Virus record (IMG/VR): IMGVR_UViG_3300013101_000107
Span: 1 to 22,775 of that record
Origin: a virus
DNA length: 22,775 nucleotides
Direction: 5' to 3' (one strand)
Each line of letters starts with the position of its first letter. The stretch's first letter is position 1. Shown here one piece after another: positions 13,946-20,450 of this stretch. Made by a program: the position numbers and the translations under genes. The notes beneath the pieces were generated by a model. It was not told where the DNA came from, did no database searches, and saw only the letters and a program-made list of their open reading frames with translations.

Positions 13946-15883
13946 ATGACCTTCATAAAACTTCAGTCATTTGGCGGTATGATCCCCCGCCGGGGGGAGC
14001 AAGTAATTCCGGATGTGTCGGCCACCAAAGCCACCAATACCCTACTCCTGTCCGGGGAGCTGCGAGCACTCAACGGTAACCAGATCGTCCAAGATCTCCG
14101 GGAGGTGGCCGGTGATATAGAGCGGGTATTCCGGGTAGTTAGCGATGCCGGTATATTTGACTGGGTTACGTTTGACGACAAGTCGGTGGACTTCCTCAAG
14201 GGCCCCTTGGTCAATGACGCCTTTGATCGGTATTACTGGACTTCCGAGATAGACAGCCCGCGCATGAACACCCGCCAGAACATCCTCAATGGCGATCCGG
14301 GGTGGCTACTCGGAGTGCCCCAGCCGGCTAACCCGGCCCCTCCAGCGGATCAATTTACTGTAACCCCGGACGGCTCGGGCTCTGCGGATCTACAGGTTAC
14401 CCGAGCCTACACCTATACCTATGTGACGGCCTACGGCGAAGAGGGTATGCCGATTGATGCCGTGGTGGCCACAGGCGATCAAGACGATGTATGGGAACTC
14501 GCAGGCATGGTTGATCCGGCTACATTGCCCGATGCCGCCGAGCGAAACATCACCAGTATTCATATCTATAGAACCATCACGAGCGTTACGGGGAGCGTCG
14601 ACTACCACTTCGTAGACGAGATTCCGTCGTCACAGACCACATATAGCGATACGGCGGCCACAAACGACGTGTCGGGGAACCATTTGATCGAGTCCGAGAC
14701 GTGGGCAGAACCGCCTCCCGGCTTGATTGGTATCGCGGCCCACCCCAACGGATTCCTGATCGGCTTCGACGGAAGGGACTTATATTTCTCCGAGCCATAT
14801 CGACCCCACGCATGGCCAGCAGGGTATGTCCTGTCCACCCAAGATTACATCAAGGGGCTGGGCATTTACGGCACCAGCGTGGCGGTGTGCACAGCGGGCT
14901 TCCCCTATATCGCCTCGGGCATCCGCCCTGATGGCATCACGCTGATTAAAGCCCAGACGCCTGACCCATGCCTGTCCACCCGGCGCGGCGTGGTGTCCAT
15001 GCCATTCGGGGTTTACTATCCCTCCGACAACGGCCTGATGCTGATTTCTCAGGGCGGGTTCATAAACGCCACCAAAAAATTGATTACCAAGATCGAGTGG
15101 CAGCGGGATTATTCCCCATCCCAGATTCGGGCGGTACGGTGGCAGTCCCAGTATGTGGGGTTCTACGAGTTCAATGCGGGGTTCATGTTTGCACCCGACG
15201 AGCCAGTAGCTGCGTTCGTTGAGTTAGATTCGGTGTGGGAGCACCAAGCTATCCAGACCGACAACTTTACCGGGGCGGTGATACTGCTAAAGGATAAAGT
15301 AGTTTATGAGTGGAACCCGGCGTTTGGATTCCCGGTGCAGTATGAGTGGAAGTCCAAGGAGTTCATCACCCCCAAGCCGGTTAACTTCAGTGCCTGTAAG
15401 TTTGAGTTAGATGGGGCGGTAATCGTAACCGAGGAAGAAATAGCCGACTTCACTACCTTCAACCTTCAGAGGTTCGGGGTTATCGTCAACGACCCGCCCC
15501 CGGATGATCCGCCCACAGATGCCCGGTACCCGCTTAACCCTATGAATTTCGGGCCACTGGTTGGGGTGCGAAAAATTGAAACGCTGCCGGCGTTTATTCC
15601 ACTCCCACCGATACTTCCGGAGAACCGTAATCCGTTCCACCGCAGCCCGCTGTATGCCACATGGATTTATGGGACAGATGGTGGCGGGACCGTTATAGAT
15701 AACCTCACCTTCAATATGTATGCGGACAATGAGCTGGTGCATTCGGTGGTTATAACCGACGAGGATATGTACCGCCTACCGGACGGCTACAAGTCAAAAA
15801 TGTGGCACTTCGAGTTCCTTGGCAACGTCAACCTCAAGTCGTTTAAAGTAGCCGAGACAGGTAAGGAGCTGGGCAAACTATGA
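13946..15883 (+). CDS. Tail hub / nozzle (tail stabilisation) protein
   Basis: 645 residues behind a very strong AGGAGGTGA. The opening SFGGMIPRRGEQVIPDVSAT with KATNTLLLSGELRALNG resembles podovirus tail-hub proteins of the P22 gp10 or T7 gp12 kind, which close the channel below the connector. Further support: YYWTSEIDSPRMNT, the FN3-like strand AYTYTYVTAYGEEGMPID, a propeller-like middle (AHPNGFLIGFDGRDLYFSEP, ASGIRPDGITLIKAQTPDPC, SMPFGVYYPSDNGLMLISQG) and a C-terminal beta domain containing PPPDDPP. The start of the next gene overlaps its stop (ATGA). The general class seems secure; the exact family is not proven. Confidence 0.7.
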   Translation: MTFIKLQSFGGMIPRRGEQVIPDVSATKATNTLLLSGELRALNGNQIVQDLREVAGDIERVFRVVSDAGIFDWVTFDDKSVDFLKGPLVNDAFDRYYWTSEIDSPRMNTRQNILNGDPGWLLGVPQPANPAPPADQFTVTPDGSGSADLQVTRAYTYTYVTAYGEEGMPIDAVVATGDQDDVWELAGMVDPATLPDAAERNITSIHIYRTITSVTGSVDYHFVDEIPSSQTTYSDTAATNDVSGNHLIESETWAEPPPGLIGIAAHPNGFLIGFDGRDLYFSEPYRPHAWPAGYVLSTQDYIKGLGIYGTSVAVCTAGFPYIASGIRPDGITLIKAQTPDPCLSTRRGVVSMPFGVYYPSDNGLMLISQGGFINATKKLITKIEWQRDYSPSQIRAVRWQSQYVGFYEFNAGFMFAPDEPVAAFVELDSVWEHQAIQTDNFTGAVILLKDKVVYEWNPAFGFPVQYEWKSKEFITPKPVNFSACKFELDGAVIVTEEEIADFTTFNLQRFGVIVNDPPPDDPPTDARYPLNPMNFGPLVGVRKIETLPAFIPLPPILPENRNPFHRSPLYATWIYGTDGGGTVIDNLTFNMYADNELVHSVVITDEDMYRLPDGYKSKMWHFEFLGNVNLKSFKVAETGKELGKL

Positions 15884-16728
15884 CGCTCCTGCGTAATTTT
15901 GGCATACCCCAACGGCTTGCTGGCCGTAACGCCGCGCTAAAGGCCAGTTCGGATAAGCCGACACGTCGCCCGGATATTTATAAGTTCCGCGCCATACCAG
16001 TACCACTGGACGAGGATATGGCGTCTATTGTGGCGTCCGTTTCCGCCCTGAAGGAAGTAGTCGAAACCCTCGTCGGCCAGCGGCATGACCAGACGGCTGC
16101 GGAGTCATTGGGCAAGGCAGTGCTCCACAATGACATTTATAAAGACGGGGCACGGAAGGACGATGCGGGCATTGATAACTACGTGCGGAAGGTGCCCCAC
16201 GTAGTGCCAAGTATACAACCCGACCCGCACCCGCAGTATGCACGGGAAGAAGCGGTGCTGAAGTTCATGGCTTTCTCCAGTTACGCCGGCATGATTGGGC
16301 AAGCCACTTTAGCCGACATAGACTCCGGGTGGACTCCGATACTAAACTACCCTTCGGAGTCAGTTCCGCCCCGGTTTGCGGCGACGGATATAGCAGCCGG
16401 CACAATACGCGTGGACAACCCCGGCGTATTCGTTTTAATAGTTGCTCTGTCCGTCGAGTTTGCAGACAGTAACAGCGGCCGCATAACCACTATCCGGCTG
16501 TTTAATACTACAAGCGGAACCGCTGTTGGCGCGGGGGTTCCGGTATATGTGGGCCGGAACCAAGACGGATTAACCACGGCTGTATCCCTACTTTTCACTG
16601 TGGATAGCGCGGGCGCGGGCGATTCGTTGCGGATAGAGATAGGCGACGGCGATTCGTTTTCGGGTGTAGTATTGGACTCGGCTGCGTATTCCATATTCAG
16701 CGTCGGGCCGTATCAGGGGGAGTTATGA
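15880..16728 (+). CDS. Putative receptor-binding/tail tip protein with C1q/TNF-like C-terminus
   Basis: 282 residues, translationally coupled to the tail-hub gene by ATGA. Residues 1-45 are basic; 47-68 (MASIVASVSALKEVVETLVG) form a likely coiled coil for trimerisation; 70-135 include HNDIYKDGARKDDAGIDNYV and VVPSIQPDPHPQYA, a His/Pro linker typical before phage receptor-binding heads. Residues about 140-282 read as one beta-sandwich (TIRVDNPGVFVLIVALSVEF, RITTIRLFNTTSGTAVGAGV, TTAVSLLFTVDSAGAGDSLR), resembling C1q/TNF-like jelly-roll tips. Role in host binding is inference from this architecture. Confidence 0.55.
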   Translation: MTLLRNFGIPQRLAGRNAALKASSDKPTRRPDIYKFRAIPVPLDEDMASIVASVSALKEVVETLVGQRHDQTAAESLGKAVLHNDIYKDGARKDDAGIDNYVRKVPHVVPSIQPDPHPQYAREEAVLKFMAFSSYAGMIGQATLADIDSGWTPILNYPSESVPPRFAATDIAAGTIRVDNPGVFVLIVALSVEFADSNSGRITTIRLFNTTSGTAVGAGVPVYVGRNQDGLTTAVSLLFTVDSAGAGDSLRIEIGDGDSFSGVVLDSAAYSIFSVGPYQGEL

Positions 16729-17285
16729 GCAAGAGCAAAGGCACGTATTACGGCTTGGAGCCAAAGGCGCATTTTAACTATATTATCGGCATGGAACGCA
16801 TGTCCGAAATGCTGCCGGAGATCAGAAAATTACATGGGGAGCATTGGGATGAAACTGAGGTGCTATACCTCGATGACCCGATGAACCCAGACTACGAAAT
16901 GATGGAGTACCTTGAGCAGAACGCTCGGATGTTGTGCTTTACGGTGCGGGATGGGAGGGGAAACATGGTAGGGAATTCCATGTTCTTTCTGGCCCACTCC
17001 ACGCACATCAAAAACGTGTTGCAGGCCACAGAGGATACGTTCTTCTTATCCAAGAACCACCGGGGAGGGGGCCTTGCTGGAGCTTTCATAGTTTACATCG
17101 AGGCGTACCTCAAGAACCTCGGGGTCGTCTATATGGGCATGAGCGACAAGTCACCCTGCGGGGGCAAGTCTTTGCAGCGCCTGATGGAAGCTAACGGATT
17201 TAAGCAAATAGCTGTACACTACACCAAGAAGATAGGCGAGATACCCCCGGAGGTTAGTCCCGATGAAACTCCCCCAACAGCTTAG
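16725..17285 (+). CDS. GNAT-family acetyltransferase-like protein
   Basis: 186 residues, ATG in an ATGA overlap and preceded by GGGGGAG. The layout fits GNAT folds: an N-terminal helix (MSEMLPEIRKLHGEHWDE), the strand pair MLCFTVRDGRGNMVGNSMFF, then FFLSKNHRGGGLAGAFIVYI, in which HRGGGLAG resembles the acetyl-CoA pyrophosphate loop (R/QxxGxG/A), followed by VVYMGMSDKSPCGGKSL and a C-terminal FKQIAVHYTKKI. A disordered Pro/Glu tail (EIPPEVSPDETPPTA) ends the protein. Its last 32 bp overlap, antisense, the 3' end of the HNH endonuclease gene. Substrate unknown; possibly a virion or host component. Confidence 0.65.
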   Translation: MSKSKGTYYGLEPKAHFNYIIGMERMSEMLPEIRKLHGEHWDETEVLYLDDPMNPDYEMMEYLEQNARMLCFTVRDGRGNMVGNSMFFLAHSTHIKNVLQATEDTFFLSKNHRGGGLAGAFIVYIEAYLKNLGVVYMGMSDKSPCGGKSLQRLMEANGFKQIAVHYTKKIGEIPPEVSPDETPPTA

Positions 17286-17781
17286 GAATTACCTTGTCCC
17301 TGTGGGCAATTGCTTCGGTGGCGTCGCCGAACGTGCCAAAAGAGTAATTCTTGCCTCCGATTTGAATTCGTACTCGATAGAATATGCGACCCGTTTTGCT
17401 ACAGGTTTCCTTATAAACATTACGCGGGAGGGTCTTTGTACCCAGCCCTTCACGACTACGATTGAGTCCATTGAGGGTAGCATCGGCCTCGCGGAGATTT
17501 ATCCACCGGTTATCCAGTTTGTCCCCGTTGATATGGTCGACATGCCGCCCCATGAGGTCTTCCCCGGCCATGAATATAAACGCTGCGCGATGCACAGCTA
17601 TCTCTATCCCGGGCCCCAGTCGAAATTTGCGATACCCAGTAGACCCTACCCACCCGGCCTCTTCTCCGGCTTTATACATTTTGCGGGGATGGTGGGGAGA
17701 AAAAGTAAGTTTGCCGGTATCAGGGTTATACCGGTACCATTTAAGAAGTTTAATATAGTTAATTTCTTGGGCCTTAGCCAT
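17254..17781 (-). CDS. HNH homing-type endonuclease with AP2-like C-terminal domain
   Basis: 175 residues, the only leftward gene inside the rightward virion block. Start ATG at 17781 has TAGGA about 9 bases upstream. The N-terminal domain has LLKWYRYNPDTGKLTF and a VHR at 63-65; the HNH core is H80-V-D-H-I-N with DNR at 90-92, N95 and N104, matching the usual metal-binding and catalytic His/Asn positions. Residues 120-172 (NVYKETC, FYRVRIQIGGKNYSFGTFGD, IAHRDKVIPKLLGEF) resemble an AP2 DNA-binding domain, as in many free-standing phage HNH enzymes. Such genes spread by nicking alleles lacking them. It ends antisense inside the GNAT gene (32 bp overlap). Confidence 0.9.
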   Translation of the reverse strand: MAKAQEINYIKLLKWYRYNPDTGKLTFSPHHPRKMYKAGEEAGWVGSTGYRKFRLGPGIEIAVHRAAFIFMAGEDLMGRHVDHINGDKLDNRWINLREADATLNGLNRSREGLGTKTLPRNVYKETCSKTGRIFYRVRIQIGGKNYSFGTFGDATEAIAHRDKVIPKLLGEFHRD

Positions 17782-17841
17782 TTGTCGTGTTCCTATGTTG
17801 TGAGAGATATAAGGATACCGCAGATGGCGTGGGTTTCATAG

Positions 17842-17859
17842 AAGGAGGATACCCCAATT
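17842..17859 (+). promoter_or_regulatory. Strong ribosome site that fixes an ATT start codon
   Basis: AAGGAGG (17842-17848) is followed after 8 bases by ATT at 17857, in frame with the long downstream gene. An in-frame TAG at 17839-17841 excludes any upstream start. The TTG at 17859 is in another frame, and the first in-frame ATG (17956) has no ribosome site. Confidence 0.7.
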
Positions 17860-18852
17860 TGCTGTTCGGACCCCCCCAAGGCCCCAGACTTATCTTCCAG
17901 TGCTGCGGCCACAGAGAAACAAGCGGAGCTGGCCTACCAAGCCAGCCAAGACCAGATGGCATGGGCCAAGGAACAGTGGGCCGACCAGAAGAATGTGCTC
18001 GAGGAAACTCTCGGCGTCCAGACCGGCATCATGCAGGAGCAGTGGCAGAACGCACAGGCCGACCGCGCCCGCTATGAAGAAGTCTACCAAGGCCTCGAAG
18101 ATGATCTCGTCGGCGAGTTCATGGAGTACGGCTCCGACGAACGCATCAAGCAGGAAATGGGCCGGGCCGAAGCAGCCGTCCAGCAACAGTTCGACGCCCA
18201 GCGCGAGAACGCACAGAAGCGGCTTGAGTCCTACGGCATCGATCCCAGCCAGACACGCTCCCAAGCTATCGACAGCCAAGCCCGAACTCAGATGGCCGCA
18301 CAGCAGGCCGCCGCGGGCAACCAAGCCCGGTATCGCACCGAAGACCTTGGCCGGGCATTACGCTCGGAAGCGCTCAACATCGGTAAAGGTTATCCCGGGC
18401 AAGTGGCCCAAGCTTACGGCCAATCACTTCAGGCTGGTAACTCCGCAGTGGGCAACATGAACTCCACGGTGGGTGCCGGCGTTGGCAGCATGGGTTCCGG
18501 CCAGAGCTGGGGTGCCCAAGGTATGCAGGGTTCCTCAATGGGCGCGAACATCCGCTCACAGGACTTCGGCAATCAGCTCCAAGCGTATGACTCCGCAGGC
18601 GGGGCCATGGGCGGTATGGGCGAATTGCTCGGCACCGGGCTTGGTGCGGCGGCAGCCTTTGGTATGTCAGAGGGCGGCGTAGTACCAGATGACCGGGGCA
18701 TCCCGGCACCGGACGACGTCTACCCGACCATGCTTAAGAAAGACGAATACGTGGTACCCGCAGAGGTGGTGCGGGCTAAGGGCACGGACTTCTTCGATAA
18801 GATGAAGGAGAAATATCAACCGGAGCAGGGTGCAATTCCCGTAGGAGTATAG
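17857..18852 (+). CDS. Putative internal virion / ejected protein (ATT start)
   Basis: 331 residues if started at ATT 17857, 298 from ATG 17956. The ATT start is chosen because a perfect AGGAGG lies 8 bases before it and the extra residues (CCSDPPKAPDLSSSAAATEK) resemble the Cys- and Pro-rich openings of phage internal proteins and join smoothly to the long helical region (about 25-150, MQEQWQNAQADRARYEEVYQ, MGRAEAAVQQQFDAQRENAQ). A Gly/Ser/Met-rich section follows (NMNSTVGAGVGSMGSG, GGAMGGMGELLGTGLGAAAA). The C-terminal motif DDVYPTMLKKDEYVVPAEVV with RAKGTDFFDKMKEKY is a recurring phage pattern. Such proteins may be ejected with DNA during infection; this is inferred from composition and from the large proteins encoded downstream. 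Confidence 0.65.
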   Translation: MCCSDPPKAPDLSSSAAATEKQAELAYQASQDQMAWAKEQWADQKNVLEETLGVQTGIMQEQWQNAQADRARYEEVYQGLEDDLVGEFMEYGSDERIKQEMGRAEAAVQQQFDAQRENAQKRLESYGIDPSQTRSQAIDSQARTQMAAQQAAAGNQARYRTEDLGRALRSEALNIGKGYPGQVAQAYGQSLQAGNSAVGNMNSTVGAGVGSMGSGQSWGAQGMQGSSMGANIRSQDFGNQLQAYDSAGGAMGGMGELLGTGLGAAAAFGMSEGGVVPDDRGIPAPDDVYPTMLKKDEYVVPAEVVRAKGTDFFDKMKEKYQPEQGAIPVGV

Positions 18853-18854
18853 TC

Positions 18855-20435
18855 ATGGCTCAATGGGATAAATTCGCCTCTGGGCTTTCCAAGGGTTTGG
18901 GTACCGGGTACCAGTTCGGTGGCCAAATGCAGGAAGGCAGTAAGAAACGCAAGCTCCGCAAAACCGGCAAAGCTCTCGCGGATGCCAAGAGTACGGCATC
19001 CGGCGACGTAGAATTTTTACCAGCAGAACAAGAGGCGGTTCCTTCGGCCTTACCAGTTGCTGTCGGGAACGAAGGCGGGGTCGCTGCCCCTCCTGTTGCG
19101 CCGGGGAGTGCTCCCCCTGCGTCAACGGCCCCGTCTCCCGCAGCATTACCTATGGGTGGGCCAGGTGGAGCGCCCCCGGCTTCCGGCATACCAGCCGGCG
19201 GCGCTCCACCCCCCGGCGGCGCTCCACCCCCCGGCGGCGCTCCACCCCCCGGCGGCGCTCCACCTTCGACACCCGGGCCCATGCAAGGGATACAACCGGG
19301 ACCTGCCGGTGCAAGCGGTTCCTTCAAGCTACCCACCACCAAGGACATCTATGCCTTGCGTGAGGAAATGGCCGATGTGTATTTACAGGCCGGCGACATT
19401 GAGGGATTCACCAAAGCACAGGACAGCATCGACAAGTACCTGCACCAGCAGTTCATGACCAATGCTCAGCAAGCCCAGACCCTGCTACAGAGCGGGGATA
19501 CACAAGGCGCTGGTAAGGCGCTCAAGCGGGCGTATTCGTTCTTCCCCAATGGATCCGAGATTGATCTACAGATGAAGGATGGCAAGCTTATTGGCGTGGG
19601 CTATCAGGATGGGGAAGGCGGCGCACCGGGCCAGTTCAAAGGAGCCATGGTGGTAACGCCGGATGCGATCGATCGCATGACTCGTAACTTCAACGACCCC
19701 GAGGCCTATGCTCGGTGGGACGTTACCAGCCGCGACTTGATGAACAAGATTGCCCAGCAGGATCGTACCCAAACCCACCGCGAGGAAACCACGGACTGGG
19801 AGCAGACGTTCCGCGAGGACTCACGAGGGTTCAACCAGAAGATCAAGGGTATCGAAACTGACCTGCGTAACAACGATGATGTTCGCAGAAGTCAGGATTC
19901 CAGCGCACGCCGGGAGTACATGGAGCAGCAAACTGAGTACATGAAGGAGCTCCGCACCAAGGCCTTGGCAGAAGCTTCGGCAGAGGCCGGTGGCAGCGGT
20001 GGCAGCGGCATGACCAATGCTGAGATACGCCAACGCTCCGGAGCGGTAGAGAGCTATGTCACGAATAACAGGACGAAGTACATTGTCAGCTCTGACCCTG
20101 AGTACCAAATATCAGACGAGGAAGCCAAGAAGGTTATGGGTGCGGACGTGTGGGAAATGTACCAGAACGACCCAACCCAGTTAGCCAAAAATAATGCCAT
20201 GTCCATAAAGCTGTCGGCCGGCGTGCGGGGCGGCTTCAATCCCCCAGAGGTATTGAACGCTGTAGAGAACGCCCAGCTACAAGCTAACTCCAGTGGCCAA
20301 GATATGCAGCTCACCTACACCCCAGAGGGCTACCAGTTTGCCTTCCGCCCGGCGGGTGGTGGCGAGCCGCAGCTTGTCCCATGGAAAGAGTTTGCCTACG
20401 GCCAGCCCGCCCAACAAGAGGCTATTCCTACCTAG
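18855..20435 (+). CDS. Putative internal virion protein with Gly/Ala/Pro-rich segment
   Basis: 526 residues, ATG with AGGAG 8 bases upstream, 2 bp after the previous stop. The N-terminal 40 residues are basic with Gly (FASGLSKGLGTGYQFGGQMQ). Residues about 60-155 are low-complexity Pro/Ala/Gly including a GGAPPP tandem repeat, probably an unstructured linker. The rest is largely helical and charged (MADVYLQAGDIEGFTKAQDS, QQAQTLLQSGDTQGAGKALK, QDRTQTHREETTDWEQTF) with a Gly/Ser break (EAGGSGGSG). No enzyme motif seen. Such helical proteins next to large internal proteins are typical of the podovirus ejection set, but no family was recognised. Confidence 0.6.
   Translation: MAQWDKFASGLSKGLGTGYQFGGQMQEGSKKRKLRKTGKALADAKSTASGDVEFLPAEQEAVPSALPVAVGNEGGVAAPPVAPGSAPPASTAPSPAALPMGGPGGAPPASGIPAGGAPPPGGAPPPGGAPPPGGAPPSTPGPMQGIQPGPAGASGSFKLPTTKDIYALREEMADVYLQAGDIEGFTKAQDSIDKYLHQQFMTNAQQAQTLLQSGDTQGAGKALKRAYSFFPNGSEIDLQMKDGKLIGVGYQDGEGGAPGQFKGAMVVTPDAIDRMTRNFNDPEAYARWDVTSRDLMNKIAQQDRTQTHREETTDWEQTFREDSRGFNQKIKGIETDLRNNDDVRRSQDSSARREYMEQQTEYMKELRTKALAEASAEAGGSGGSGMTNAEIRQRSGAVESYVTNNRTKYIVSSDPEYQISDEEAKKVMGADVWEMYQNDPTQLAKNNAMSIKLSAGVRGGFNPPEVLNAVENAQLQANSSGQDMQLTYTPEGYQFAFRPAGGGEPQLVPWKEFAYGQPAQQEAIPT
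19197..19264 (+). repeat. 18-bp tandem repeat, about 3.8 copies
   Basis: Units of GGCGGCGCTCCACCCCCC, three complete and identical plus a partial fourth, encoding GGAPPP in frame. The perfect identity suggests recent expansion or active homogenisation. Because the unit is a multiple of three, copy-number change would keep the frame. Confidence 0.95.
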
Positions 20436-20450
20436 TAGCCGGAGAAATTT

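Noticed and set aside
17263-17841. Rightward 192-codon frame across the HNH gene
   Set aside because: Antisense to a clear HNH/AP2 protein with its catalytic residues in place.
17900-18460. Rightward 186-codon frame overlapping the internal virion gene
   Set aside because: Composition (Ser/Pro/Arg-rich) is that of a frame-shifted shadow; the main frame has a perfect ribosome site and a conserved C-terminal motif.
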